In this document: positions 43,566-55,256 of the stretch, piece by piece
How positions within the stretch are numbered: the first letter of the stretch is position 1
Layout: each line of letters opens with the position of its first letter
DNA from: an uncultured Clostridium sp.
GTDB lineage: Bacteria > Bacillota > Clostridia > TANB77 > CAG-508
NCBI GenBank assembly: GCA_948471035.1
Contig: CAOKRC010000005.1
Location: forward strand, 1-64,000
Direction: 5' to 3'
DNA: 64,000 nt
Notes under the pieces: generated by a model
Databases searched by the model: none
What the model saw: only the letters and a program-made list of their open reading frames with translations
What the model was told of the DNA's origin: nothing
Program-made: the position numbers and the translations under genes

Positions 43566-45107
43566 TTAAATATTATAATTGTAATCATTATATCTGTTAT
43601 TGTTTTTATAGTTTTTTTGTATATAGCTTAAATTCATTTTTTCTAAAATAGATTTTGCTTTTTGTTTTGATATATTAAACTCTTGCCAATTGCTTTTTTC
43701 TTTTACAGTAGCATATTGATTATATAAATAATTATTAATTTCTCTTTTTAAGTTTTCATCACTAACATTATTATAAAGTCTTACAATTTCTGGTATAGCA
43801 TCTGTTCCTGTGTTGTATTTTAGGTATGTAAAATCAATATCTCTTTTAGTAGTTATTTCATCTTTATTAATATATCTATTAACATTTTTTCTAGCAATTA
43901 TAGCATCAATATTTACGAAATTAACTATAGTATACATTGTAATTGCTATAACAAAATATGTTTTAAATATATTAAATTTACCTTTTACAATGTAAACAAT
44001 TGTAGGTATTATCATTATAATTTCTGTTACCAAAGTTACATATACCATTAATCTTAAAAATGTATAACCATATTCTCTTTCATACAAGTTCATTCTCATA
44101 AATGCTGATACTGCAATTATAATTGTGAATATTGCCATTAGTACATTCATAATTTTAGTATATTTATTTTCAATGTTTTTCTCTTTATTGTTCGAATTTG
44201 TAACAATGATTATTACAAAATTGATAAATGATACAAACATTAGTTGAAAGAAACCTTGTCTTGCATATTCTGCAAACTCAAAATCTCCTACCATACTTAA
44301 TGGGTTTACAAATAAATATCTAAGTACATATAAGATTTGGATTGAACTAAACAATAAATACACAACATTAATTATAGTAAGAATTGTATTTACTATTGTT
44401 CCATCAACTTTAAGATTCCATGAAAATTGTGTAGAATTTGCACTGTTTAATGTGCTTTCTTTATATGCTATATTATAGACAATACATACAAGATATATAG
44501 TTACAATTCCTACAAGTATAACTCTTAACCAAAATTCAGTATTAAAAATATACATTATTTTATCGTATAATCCGCCAAACATATTTGCAAAAATTCCGTC
44601 TGCTGATATTAATAGTGCAAGTATTATTAATAATAATGGTAAAGAACACAATATTCCAATTCCTATTTGTTTTATTTTCTTGTTTTTAATTTCATCAGTA
44701 CTATTTTTTAATAAAAAGGCTTCTTTTATAAGTTTTAGTGCATTTGGTATAAATTCTAAAGACCCTATAACTAAATTTATAGATTTTCCTAATAATGTTC
44801 TTATTTTGAATGTATCAACTGTAGCCCATACAATCATTGAGCCTAATAAAAGTGGTATAGCAATCATATTTACTACATTAAAGAATTCATTGTTAAAAAA
44901 TAAATATGTACTACTTAATAATAAAATTGGTATAGCTAAATATAAAGCATTCTTGTTTTTTACTTTATCATGCTTTTTTAGCATTGTGATAAGTAAAAAT
45001 ATTGTAGGTATAGCAAATAAAAGTACAGATATACCTAAATCTTGGCCAAAAAATAAGATTGAATGTAAAATACTTAAAAATAAACTTCCATATACTGCTT
45101 TTCGCAT
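43566..45107 (-). CDS. DUF4173/DUF4153 multi-pass membrane protein
   Basis: A 513-residue protein with about 11 hydrophobic helices, the conserved N-terminal KKAVYGSL-like region and central YIAYKEST segment, and an extracytoplasmic C-terminal tail that ends in a helical region (NLKREINNYLYNQYATVKEKSNWQEFNISKQKAKSIL). The DUF4173 family has unknown function, possibly signalling or envelope stress. Stop TAA; RBS GGAGGGAATAT. No in-frame CGG (GAC GGA, GGC GGA are out of frame). It stands alone, with a 150-bp spacer to DUF1294. Confidence 0.75.
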   Translation of the reverse strand: MRKAVYGSLFLSILHSILFFGQDLGISVLLFAIPTIFLLITMLKKHDKVKNKNALYLAIPILLLSSTYLFFNNEFFNVVNMIAIPLLLGSMIVWATVDTFKIRTLLGKSINLVIGSLEFIPNALKLIKEAFLLKNSTDEIKNKKIKQIGIGILCSLPLLLIILALLISADGIFANMFGGLYDKIMYIFNTEFWLRVILVGIVTIYLVCIVYNIAYKESTLNSANSTQFSWNLKVDGTIVNTILTIINVVYLLFSSIQILYVLRYLFVNPLSMVGDFEFAEYARQGFFQLMFVSFINFVIIIVTNSNNKEKNIENKYTKIMNVLMAIFTIIIAVSAFMRMNLYEREYGYTFLRLMVYVTLVTEIIMIIPTIVYIVKGKFNIFKTYFVIAITMYTIVNFVNIDAIIARKNVNRYINKDEITTKRDIDFTYLKYNTGTDAIPEIVRLYNNVSDENLKREINNYLYNQYATVKEKSNWQEFNISKQKAKSILEKMNLSYIQKNYKNNNRYNDYNYNI

Positions 45108-45270
45108 ATATATTCCCTCCTAACAAAACTCGAAGAATTTTGTACTCTTAACTCTTCATGATTAACTTTTAACTAGTTGCATAAAGTTTAAGTTTCTTAA
45201 ACAATTGAAATTATATGCCTATTATTTTTGTTTGTCAATACTTTTTTATTGTTTTTCGATATTTCGTGTA

Positions 45271-45555
45271 TTATATCATAAATGCCACAACCGCAAGTAT
45301 CTGTAGCACAAGTAAAGCCGGCATACCTATATAAAACTTTGGTTTCTTTGTTTTATGTCTAAATGTATACATTCCTGCAATACTTCCAATTGTACCACCT
45401 AAGATTGCATACAAAAACAATGTATCTTCTGGAATTCTCCATCTTCCCCATTTTGCTTTCTTTTTATCTATAAACATAGATAAAAAAGCAATTAAATTCA
45501 TTATTATTAAATATATTATTATATTTCTTACAGAAAAAATCTCTTCAAAAATCAT
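45271..45555 (-). CDS. DUF1294 membrane protein
   Basis: A 94-residue, three-helix protein with the DUF1294 core IDKKKAKWGRWRIPEDTLFLYAILGGTIGSIAGMYTFRHKTKKPKF. It follows polC by 12 bp and shares its transcript. Family function is unknown. Confidence 0.88.
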   Translation of the reverse strand: MIFEEIFSVRNIIIYLIIMNLIAFLSMFIDKKKAKWGRWRIPEDTLFLYAILGGTIGSIAGMYTFRHKTKKPKFYIGMPALLVLQILAVVAFMI

Positions 45556-45567
45556 AATCTATTCCTC

Positions 45568-48500
45568 CTATCCAAACAAACTCATTTGGTTACTTTGGCT
45601 CATTCCTTCTAGGCATCCTGCATTTGTAAGCATTTCTATTACTGATTTTCCTGCTTTTGAGCGAATTTTTAAATCATCTATGGACATGAATTTTCCATCA
45701 ATTCTTGCTTCAATTATACTTTCTGCTGCAACTCCTCCAAGACCAGGTATACTATTTAATGGTGGACGTATTGCATCATCTTGTACTAAAAACTTCTTAG
45801 AATCTGATTCATACAAATCAATTGGTAAGAATTTAAGTCCTCTTTCATACATTTCAAGTACAATCTCCAAGTCATCATACATATCTTTGTCTTTAGCAGT
45901 TGCAGTATTTCCCATTAATTCTATTTCTTTCATTTTGTTTTTTACTTTTTCTTTTCCGTGAATCATTACATCACTATCAAAAGCCTTTGCACGTATTGAA
46001 AAATATGCTGCATAATAAGCAAGTGGCTCATGTACCTTAAACCACGCTATTCTAAAAGCATTTGTTACATATGCTGCTGCATGAGCTTTAGGGAACATAT
46101 ATTTAATTTTTTCACAGGATTTTATATACCAATCTGGTACATCATGCTCTTTCATCATTTTAACATATTCTGCCCATTTTGCTGGATCTTTTAGTGCTTT
46201 CCCTTTACGAACTGTTTCCATTATCTTAAATGCTGGGTTTGGTTCTAATCCTTTTTTCATTAAGTATATCATTATATCATCTCTACAACATATTGCTTGG
46301 TCTAGAGTTACTGTTCCTTCTTCAATTAAGCTTTGTGCATTTCCAAGCCATACGTCTGTACCATGTGATAATCCTGAAATACGTATTAATTCATCAAATG
46401 TTTTTGGTTTTGTATCAAGAAGCATTCCCCTTACAAATTTTGTTCCAAATTCAGGAACTCCAAAACTGCCTACTTCTGAATGTATTTGTTCAGGTGTTAC
46501 TCCTAGTGCAGCTGTTCCAGAAAATATGGACATTGTTTCTTTATCATCAAGTGGAATTTTAGTTGGGTCTATTCCTGTAATATCTTGTAACATCCTTATT
46601 ACTGTTGGATCGTCGTGTCCTAGTATATCAAGTTTTAATAAGTTTTGGTCTATAGAGTGATAATCAAAATGCGTTGTAATGATATCTGATGTAGAGTCAT
46701 CTGCTGGATGTTGTATTGGACAGAATTCATAAATTTCTCTTCCCTTTGGTACAACTATAATTCCACCTGGATGTTGTCCAGTTGTTCTTTTTATACCAGT
46801 ACAACCTTTTGCAAGTCTTATTGCTTCTGCATTATTAATTGGTATTCCTCTTTCTTCATAATACTTTTTAACATATCCAAATGCCGTTTTATCTGCAATA
46901 GTACCTATTGTACCTGCTTTAAATGTGGTTCCTTTTCCAAATATTACCTCAGTATATTTATGTGCTTTTGCTTGATACTCTCCTGAGAAGTTTAAGTCTA
47001 TATCTGGTTCTTTATCTCCATTAAATCCAAGAAAAGTTTCAAAAGGTATATCCATTCCATCTTTATCTAATTTGTGTCCACATTTAGGACAATCTTTATC
47101 TGGTAAGTCAAATCCATTTTTATATCCATAATCTGTGAAATCTGAATACTTACAATTTGGACATCTGTAATGAGCAGGAAGTGAATTTACCTCTGTTATA
47201 CCTGTCATATTTGCCACAAATGATGAACCGTACAGATCCACGTGAACCTACTATGTATCCATCTGCATTTGATTTCCATACTAGTTTTTGAGCTATAATA
47301 TACATTACAGAGAATCCATTTTTTATAATTGATTGTAGTTCTTTATCTAGTCTTTCTTTTACAATTTGTGGTAATGGATCACCATATAACTCCTTTGCCT
47401 TTGTCATAGCAATATCTTCAATTTGTTGTTCACAGCCATCAATATGTGGTGGACACTTTTCATCTGATATAGGGCTAATTTGTTCACACATATCAGCAAT
47501 TTTATTAGTGTTTGTTACTACTAGTTCGTATGCTTTATCTAACCCTAAATATTTAAACTCTTCTATCATTTCATTAGTAGTTCTTAAGTAAAGTGGAGCT
47601 TGTTCATCAGCATCATCATATCCTTGTCCTGCCATTAAAATTCTTCTATAAATTTCATCTTGAGGATCAATAAAATGAACATCACATGTTGCTACTACAA
47701 GTTTTCCTAATTTTTCACCTAATTTTACAATTTTTTTGTTAATATCTTGTAATGTCTCTTCATCTGGTACAGTACCATTACGCACCATAAACATATTGTT
47801 TCCATTTGGTTGTATTTCTAAATAATCATAGTCCTTTGCAATTTGTTCTACTTCTTCATCAGTTTTTCCTGCTACAATTGCTCTATATAATTCACCAGCT
47901 TCACAAGCACTACCTAGTATTAAGCCTTCAGAGTATTTTTTGTATAATGATTTTAGAATTCTTGGTTTTTTATAAAAGTAGTCAATATGCGAAAAAGATA
48001 CCAGTTTATATAAATTCTTTAATCCTACATAATTTTTTGCAAGTATAATTGCATGGTAACTAGGTAGTTTTTTAAAATCTGCTTTTCCTTCTTCTAGTTT
48101 GTCTATATCGTTTACAGTCTTTGCACCTTTTTCTTTTAACATATCTTGTATTACTTTAAACACCTTAACTAATGTAATAACATCATCTAAAGCACGGTGT
48201 GCAACATCTACCTTTATACCAAGTTTTTCTGCAATAATTCCCAATTTATATTTTTTATAATCTGGGAATAAATCTTTTGCAAGTCTTAAAGTATCTATAT
48301 ATGTGTTTTCTATCTTTATACCAAGTTTTTCTGCATTATATTTTATAAATCCAACATCAAAATCTGCATTATGTGCAACTATAACTCTATCCCCAATAAA
48401 TTCTAAAAATTTAGGAAGTATTGTTTCTATTGTTTCTGCATCCTTTACCATTTCATCTGTGATATGTGTAACTTCAACTACTTCAGCTGATATCGGCTTT

Positions 48501-49939
48501 TCTGGATTTACAAAGCATTCAAATTCATCTATTATTTCTCCATTTTTATAAATAACTGCACCAAGTTCTGTTATTTTCTCTGTTCTAAATGATAGTCCAG
48601 TCGTTTCTATATCTAACACGCAATATTCAGTATCTATATCTTGTTTTTTAGGAAAACTTACACTTGGCGTTTTATCTGGTACAAGATATGCTTCTACTCC
48701 ATATATTACTTTCATATCTGGATTATCTCTTCCTAATAACTTATGTGCTTCTGGAAAGGCTTGTACAACACCATGGTCTGTAATTGCAATAGATTTCCAT
48801 CCCCATTTCATGGCTCTTTTTATAAGGTCTGTAGCAGATGTCATTCCGTCCATTTGGCTCATTTGCGTATGCATATGTAGCTCTACTCTTTTTGTTTCAG
48901 CATAATCCATTCTTTCTTGTTTTTTCTTTGCTGGAACTTCCACAATTACATTTGAAATAACTCCTATTTCTTTAGCATATGGGTCAAATTGTGCTGTTCC
49001 TGAAATTTTTACAGCTTTTGCTTCACTAAGTCTTTTTATAACACTTTGTGCCTTTTCTGCTTCAACAAATGCCTTACAAGTTATGGTACTCGTACCATCA
49101 TATAAATCAAACATTAGAAGGAATTTTCCGCTTTTTAATTCACGTGAATCTGTATTTAAAATTTCACCTTCTAACGCTACTTTTCCACTATCTATTGATA
49201 TATCACTAACATTTACTAATGTATCTTTAATATTTCCGTTTCTTCCTAAAATTACTGGTGTTTTTTCTTCTTGCACTTCTTCTTGTGGAATTTGTGTTTC
49301 TTCTTGGGCAGACACTTGGCCTGCCCCTACATTTTCTTCAATATTTTCTGTAGTTTCATCTTTTTCTTCCATTATACTTTGAGCTTCACTAATTGCTTTT
49401 TCTATTTCATACTTTTCTGTCATCTTAGATTTTTGTTCTATTTTTTGTATTTCTTCTTCATTAATATCTTCTATATACTTAACCTTGTATGTTTTTCCAT
49501 ATAAACTCTTTAATATACCTTCTAAAGTTTTATCAAACCCTCTTGCACACAAAAAATCTACACCATTTACAAAAACTGTTACTGTTACTATATTATCTTG
49601 CACTTGTACTTTGCTATTTTGTAATAGCACCTTTGTTAATGGATATTTTAAAGACATATATTCCACAATGCTTTTCCATACACTTTCAATGCTTGGAAGT
49701 TCTACATTTTCTTCATACAATGTTTCTATTTCAATATTTTCTATACTAAATCTAGACTTCAAATAATTTTCAAAGTCCAACAATTCTTTTATTTTTATAT
49801 ATTCACAGCATCTTAAATCAAGTTCTAGTTTATTTATCTTCTTAAACAAACTTATCTTCTCTATTTTACATTTATTAATAACTGCATCTTGATTATAATC
49901 GCTAAATATTTCTTTTACTGTTTTTAATTCTTCCTGCAT
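45568..49939 (-). CDS. polC: DNA polymerase III PolC, CGG +1 site
   Basis: A replicative polymerase of 1456 residues; the first in-frame ATG (49939) follows GGGAGGCTTATTTTG. Domain order: N-terminal domain, OB fold ([18 protein letters not shown]), PHP domain ([16 protein letters not shown] ... [14 protein letters not shown]), inserted 3'-5' exonuclease ([13 protein letters not shown]), then polymerase core and fingers with zinc cysteines (CPNCKYSDF...CPKCG). The frame breaks at 47228-47230 (TCT GTA CGG TTC). Skipping the C gives [22 protein letters not shown], one of the most conserved motifs in all C-family polymerases. The two pieces are 930 and about 550 residues if CGG is read in frame, and neither could replicate DNA alone. 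Many CGGs in the same gene are out of frame. Confidence 0.95.
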
Positions 49940-50052
49940 CAAAATAAGCCTCCCTTTTATACATTGGTTATTCTATCATAAGATGTCGAAATTTAAAACA
50001 ATAAATATTTAATTTTTCTAAATTTTATTTGGATTTTTTAAAGATTTATAAA

Positions 50053-50346
50053 TTAATCTTGATTATTAAAAACTTTTGATTTTTCATGAAATATGTCAAT
50101 TATGTATATAATGTTTTTTTCAATTCTATATAATAGAATATATTTTTTAACTTTTATTTTTCTATATTCAGGATTATCCTTTGAAATTTGATACATTTTG
50201 GGAAATATCTTTAACAATTCTATCTTTTGAAGTAAATTATTATAAAAGTTCTTTGCTATACTTGGAGACAAAAAATGTAGGTTTCTAAGAATCTTTCTAA
50301 GAGAATCATCGTAATCACCAGTTGTTTGTATAATATAGTTATTCAT
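50053..50346 (-). CDS. RelE/ParE-family toxin
   Basis: A 97-residue toxin: IIQTTGDYDDSLRKILRNLHFLSPSIAKNFYNNLLQKIELLKIFPKMY, then KIKVKKYILLYRIEKNIIYIIDIFHEKSKVF. It shares the strand/helix plan of the CGG-shifted toxin at 33608 and has no CGG. It overlaps the antitoxin by 4 bp (ATGA). RBS within the antitoxin gene. Confidence 0.8.
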   Translation of the reverse strand: MNNYIIQTTGDYDDSLRKILRNLHFLSPSIAKNFYNNLLQKIELLKIFPKMYQISKDNPEYRKIKVKKYILLYRIEKNIIYIIDIFHEKSKVFNNQD

Positions 50347-50546
50347 CTAGGCATCAACCCATATTCTTCTTCTATTTCTTTTATTATACATTCAATTGGT
50401 CTTACCCTTCCTTCTTTTATACTTTTTTCTGCTTTGTTAATTAAATTATTTACATACTCTTTATATTCTTCATCTCTTTCTTTTCTTTTGTCTAAGTATT
50501 CTTTTAAATTTAATTTGTTTAATTTTAAAGTTTTTGTATTCATCAT
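50343..50546 (-). CDS. Small antitoxin of the RelE-type toxin
   Basis: A 67-residue, mostly helical charged protein (LNLKEYLDKRKERDEEYKEYVNNL ... ECIIKEIEE). It lies directly upstream of the toxin with a 4-bp overlap and has the size of RelB/DUF-type antitoxins. Assignment rests on position and size. Confidence 0.65.
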   Translation of the reverse strand: MMNTKTLKLNKLNLKEYLDKRKERDEEYKEYVNNLINKAEKSIKEGRVRPIECIIKEIEEEYGLMPR

Positions 50547-50645
50547 ATTTCTTCACCGACCTTTCTTTTATAATGTAACATACTTTGTCTTTTTATGCAA
50601 TGCTTTTTTAAATTAAATTCCAGTTTTTGTAACCTGGAATTTAAT

Positions 50646-51912
50646 TTAAAAGATTCTTAATATATCATTATAACTAACAAATATTGATAATCCAATTAGA
50701 ATTGCAAAGCCTAACATTTGAATTGTCATTTCTGTTTTTTCTTTCATTGGTTTTCTTCTTATAGCTTCTAATATATAGATTACTACTTTCCCCCCATCAA
50801 GTGGTGGAAATGGCAAAAGATTAGTTACTCCAAGTGACAGTGAAATTAGTGCAACTATATAAATAAAATCGCTAATTCCTTTTGTATCTGCAACTATCCC
50901 AGATATTCCAATTGGACCCATTAACTGATTTGCATTAACTTTTCCTGTAAACATCATTTTTAAGTTATCTACAATCGATAATGAAAAATCTACTGTATCC
51001 CAAAAACCATAGTAAACATTATTTACAAAATTATTTTCTGCTTTTTTAAATTGTACTCCTAATAAATACGTATAAGTAGTATTTGGAGTTACAACTATTT
51101 CTTTTATTTCATCTTTTCTTTTAATGGTAAATACACAAGTTTTTTCTTCATTTTCTCTTATATATTCTACTACTTTATACGGATCATCCTCTACATCTTT
51201 TCCGTTAATTTTTAAAATAACATCATTTACTTCTATACCCTCTGCTTCAGCTGGACTTCCTGGATAAACCGCTACAATTTTAGTTGTAATTTCTTCACCT
51301 GAAGTTCCTAAATAAATTCCCGTATCTTTACCAGCAATAGCTGTTGGTAATACTTTTATTTCCATTAACTTATCATTTCTTTTTACTGTAACTATTATTT
51401 CGTTTCCTTTAGATGCTTCTAGGCATTCTTCAATATCACTTTTATTTCTTATCCTCTTATTATCTATTTTTACAATTTTGTCCCCTACTTCTATTCCAGC
51501 TGTATATGCACCATATCTATTGTCTACTAGTTCAATTTCTTGTGATACATAATTTCCTATACTTGCTACAAGTATGAAATATACTAAAAGTCCAAATACA
51601 ATATTAACCATTCCGTCCTGCAATTACAATTGCAATTCTTTTTGGAATGCTTGTTTTACTAAAAGAACCTTCTTCCTCAGAGCGTTCTTCTTCTCCCTCC
51701 ATACTTACAAATCCACCAAGAGGAATTAATCTAAGTGCATATTTGGTTTGGGTATTTTTACTTTTCCATATAGTAGGTCCAAATCCTATTGCAAATTCAT
51801 TAACTTTAACTTTGCAAAGTTTTGCTACAATAAAATGACCACCCTCATGTATAAAAATTAAAAATCCTAATAGCAATATTACTTTTAAAGCTGTTATTAA
51901 AAAAACTATCAA
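50646..51912 (-). CDS. rseP: RIP/site-2 metalloprotease RseP, CGG +1 site
   Basis: A 421-residue intramembrane zinc protease that cleaves anti-sigma factors and, in spore formers, possibly related membrane substrates. The active site HEGGH is in the first helix (about residue 22); the frame breaks at 51613-51615 (GCA GGA CGG AAT). Skipping the C gives IAIVIAG-GMVNIVFGLLVYFIL, the conserved post-active-site motif. Two PDZ domains follow, then the second metal motif in NLLPFPPLDGGKVV. The gene follows cdsA by 13 bp, as expected, but without dxr in between. Confidence 0.92.
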
Positions 51913-51925
51913 ACTGCTCTTCCCC

Positions 51926-52729
51926 CTATAATAATCTTAAAAGCATGTATGCAAATGGTGCTATAAATATAACACTATCTATTCTATCTAACATTCCTCC
52001 ATGTCCTGGTATTAGATTGCTAAAATCTTTTATTCCAACATATCTTTTTATGCTAGACGCTGCAAAATCTCCAATTTGACCTACAATACTTAATACTATT
52101 GAAATCAATATTGTATAAGCATATGAGAATTGCATTTCAAAAAATGTATTAAATATACTTGTAAATAGAAATGATATTAAAACTGCTCCTATTATTCCAC
52201 CTATACAACCTTCTATACTTTTATTTGGGCTAATTTCGCTAAATTTATGTTTTCCAATCCATTTTCCCACCATATATGCAAATATATCTGTACCCCAAGC
52301 ACAAGCAAATATATACCACACTAACATTTCTCCATTTTCAAATCCCTTTATCAAAGGTATAAACATTATAAATAATGGTATATAACATATTCCAAAGAAA
52401 GTAATTGCAATATCTTTTATATTAATTTTCATATTTGTTATTATTACTTCTAAAAATAATATTGTAATAGCAGATGGTATTAATACACTAACAATAGTTA
52501 TTGCATGTTCTAGTGGAATTATATGGATAAATGCTATTAGTGCTGATGCAACATACCCCATCCATACTACTGGGTGTGCTTTTTCTTTAAAAGCATTAAA
52601 ATATTCGTGAAGACTTAATGCTGCAACTACTGCAAATGCAATATCTACAATATATTTATTTCCAAAAACTAATATTATTACTACTAATGGAAATCCAAGT
52701 AGTGCTGACGTTATTCTTTTTATATCCAT
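51926..52729 (-). CDS. cdsA: Phosphatidate cytidylyltransferase
   Basis: A 267-residue, multi-helix enzyme making CDP-diacylglycerol for phospholipid synthesis. The signature near the C-terminus (SPNKSIEGCIGGI ... GQIGDFAASSIKRYVGIKDFSNLIPGHGGMLDRIDS) is intact. It is preceded by uppS at 84 bp and followed by rseP. No in-frame CGG. Confidence 0.95.
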   Translation of the reverse strand: MDIKRITSALLGFPLVVIILVFGNKYIVDIAFAVVAALSLHEYFNAFKEKAHPVVWMGYVASALIAFIHIIPLEHAITIVSVLIPSAITILFLEVIITNMKINIKDIAITFFGICYIPLFIMFIPLIKGFENGEMLVWYIFACAWGTDIFAYMVGKWIGKHKFSEISPNKSIEGCIGGIIGAVLISFLFTSIFNTFFEMQFSYAYTILISIVLSIVGQIGDFAASSIKRYVGIKDFSNLIPGHGGMLDRIDSVIFIAPFAYMLLRLL

Positions 52730-52813
52730 AATTCCATCCTTTCTTTTGCATTCCGCTCCAATTAAGTAATATATTTTATTTTCTTCATGCTAGTTTTTGC
52801 CATCAATTGGGTT

Positions 52814-53533
52814 CTATTTACCCTTTTTAATTGTTCTTGTTTGATATTCTTTTATTGCTTCTAGTAGGTCTTCTTCTGTAAAATCAGGCCAATTCTTTTT
52901 TATAAAAACGAACTCAGAATATATTGTTTGCCATGGTAAAAATCCACTTGTTCTTATTTGGCCACTTGTTCTTATTAGTAATTCTGGGTCAGGTTGACCA
53001 CTAGTATATAAATTATTTGTTATGGTTTCTTCTGTAATATCTTCTATAGACATTTCTTTATTCTCTACTAATTTTGCTATTTTCTTTGTTGCCATAACAA
53101 GTTCTGCTCTTCCTCCATAATTAAAAGCAACATTAAATACTACCCCTGTATTCTGTTTAGTTCTCTCAATTGCTTTATTAATACTATTTTGCAAACTTGA
53201 AGATAATGCACAAACATCTCCAAGAACTTGTATTTTTACATTTTCTGTATCTGCTCTTTTTGAAAAATCATCTAAGTAATTACCAAGAAGAAGCATTAAT
53301 GCTCCTACTTCCTCTTTAGTTCTATTCCAATTTTCAGTAGAAAAAGCATATACTGTAAGGTGTTTTATTCCTATTTTATTTGCATATCTAACAATTTTTT
53401 CTAATGTTTTTGCTCCTTCTTTATGTCCAAATTTAGAATCTAATCTTTTTTGTTTTGCCCAAGTTCTATTTCCATCCATAATTATTGCAATATGCTTAGG
53501 TAGGTTATATAAATCAATATCTTCTAATGCCAT
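52814..53533 (-). CDS. uppS: Undecaprenyl diphosphate synthase
   Basis: A 239-residue cis-prenyltransferase that makes the C55 lipid carrier for peptidoglycan. Motifs: HIAIIMDGNRTWAK (catalytic Asp), GHKEGAKTL, YAFSTENWNR, FNYGGRAELV, DPELLIRTSGQIRTSGFLPWQ and YSEFVFI. Substrate for the DUF368 translocase in this window. Spacing to frr is 113 bp, with a short stretch that contains no gene. Confidence 0.95.
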   Translation of the reverse strand: MALEDIDLYNLPKHIAIIMDGNRTWAKQKRLDSKFGHKEGAKTLEKIVRYANKIGIKHLTVYAFSTENWNRTKEEVGALMLLLGNYLDDFSKRADTENVKIQVLGDVCALSSSLQNSINKAIERTKQNTGVVFNVAFNYGGRAELVMATKKIAKLVENKEMSIEDITEETITNNLYTSGQPDPELLIRTSGQIRTSGFLPWQTIYSEFVFIKKNWPDFTEEDLLEAIKEYQTRTIKKGK

Positions 53534-53646
53534 ATTTACTCCTTTTAGTAATCTCTAAAATTCACTTTTTAGGTAACCCTTAAGTGTAACAGACGAACAA
53601 TGCTCGCCCCTATCTTTAATGTATTAATTCTTTTCATATTATTATG

Positions 53647-54195
53647 CTAAATACTCATTATTTCTTTTTCTTTATTTTCTAAAATTCTATCTATTTCTTC
53701 TATTCTTTTATCAGTTATTTTTTGTATTTGTTCTTCTGCTGTATGTAAATCATCTTCTGTAATTTCTGCATCTTTTTGTTTTTTCTTGAACTCATCAATT
53801 CCATCTCTACGAATGCTTCTTACAGCAACTTTTGCTTCTTCTGCTGTCTTTCTAATATCTTTTACTAATTCTTTTCTTCTTTCTTCATTTAATTCTGGAA
53901 ATGCTAAACGTATTACTTTTCCATCATTGTTTGGATTAATTCCAATGTCTGATGTCAAAATTGCTCTTTCTATTTCTTTTAATATACTTGCATCCCAAGG
54001 TTGAATTACTATAAGTCTTGCTTCTGGAACTGATATTCCTGCTACTTGATTAATAGGTGTTGGTGTTCCATAGTAATCAATTTTAACCTTATTTAAAATT
54101 GCAGGATTTGCACGACCTGCTCTAACTTCTGCTAAATTTTCGCTAAAAACACTAATTGTTTTTTCCATTTTTTCTTCAATACTTGTATAATCCAT
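53647..54195 (-). CDS. frr: Ribosome recycling factor
   Basis: A 182-residue protein: [91 protein letters not shown]. It splits post-termination ribosomes with EF-G. Complete, no CGG in frame. Order pyrH-frr-uppS is canonical. Confidence 0.97.
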   Translation of the reverse strand: MDYTSIEEKMEKTISVFSENLAEVRAGRANPAILNKVKIDYYGTPTPINQVAGISVPEARLIVIQPWDASILKEIERAILTSDIGINPNNDGKVIRLAFPELNEERRKELVKDIRKTAEEAKVAVRSIRRDGIDEFKKKQKDAEITEDDLHTAEEQIQKITDKRIEEIDRILENKEKEIMSI

Positions 54196-54341
54196 AATAC
54201 TATCTCCTTATTTTATATTTGGTCAGTTTTTTGTTTCTGCCATAAATTGTTTTCTTTTCGTTGGGCAGATTAAAGTCGCCTACCCCTACACTATTATTTT
54301 TTATTTATAATTTATTTAAGTACTGTTTCTTAAATCTCCTC

Positions 54342-55049
54342 TTATTTTACAATTGTACCTATGTTTTCGCCTTTTACTATTTTAACCATATTTTCAGGTT
54401 TATCTATTCCAAATACCATTAATGGAATTTGATTATCTCTACATAATGCTGTTGCTGTTGAATCCATTACTTTTAGGTCTTTTGTTAAAATATCTGTATA
54501 TGATATTTCATCATATTTTACAGCAGTTGGGTCTACTTTTGGATCTGCTGAATATACACCATCAATTGTTTTTGCAAGTAATATAACTTCAGCATTTATT
54601 TCTGCTGCACGAAGTGCTGCTCCTGTATCTGTTGAAAAATATGGGTTACCTGTTCCACATGCAAAAATAACTACTCTTCCTCTTTCTAAATGTTTTACAG
54701 CTTTTCTGCGAATATATGGCTCAGCAATTTGTCTCATTTCAATAGCTGTTTGAACTCTTGTTTTTAATCCTCGTGCTTCAAGTGCATCTTGAAGTGCAAG
54801 TCCATTCATTGTAGTTGCAAGCATTCCCATATAATCTGATGTTGTTCTTTCCATTTGGTGTCCATATTTTCCTCTCCAGAAATTACCTCCTCCAACAACA
54901 ATTCCAACTTCTACCCCTAAATCTGCTAATACTTTTACTTGGTCGCAAATATTACCTACTGTATCTGCATCAATTCCTGTTTTTCTATCTCCTGCTAATG
55001 CCTCTCCACTTAATTTTAATAAGACTCTTTTATATTTAATGTCTTCCAC
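54342..55049 (-). CDS. pyrH: UMP kinase
   Basis: A 235-residue amino-acid-kinase-fold enzyme that phosphorylates UMP. Motifs: [79 protein letters not shown]. Complete and upstream of frr. The upstream neighbours rpsB and tsf expected from the usual order are absent from this window (a divergent gene follows instead). Confidence 0.97.
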   Translation of the reverse strand: MEDIKYKRVLLKLSGEALAGDRKTGIDADTVGNICDQVKVLADLGVEVGIVVGGGNFWRGKYGHQMERTTSDYMGMLATTMNGLALQDALEARGLKTRVQTAIEMRQIAEPYIRRKAVKHLERGRVVIFACGTGNPYFSTDTGAALRAAEINAEVILLAKTIDGVYSADPKVDPTAVKYDEISYTDILTKDLKVMDSTATALCRDNQIPLMVFGIDKPENMVKIVKGENIGTIVK

Positions 55050-55256
55050 TTTTAATACACTCCCCCTAGTTTATTATTTACTTTTCATATTCTATCATAT
55101 ATACATAGATTTTTGCACTACTTTTTTAATAATTTCTTAAAATTATTATTACTTATATCTAATCAAAAGTCATATATTTATTTTTAAATGAAGAATTTAA
55201 ACACTTTACAATTTTATTATATTTTGATATTATTACTATCATTGGAGGAATTGTAA

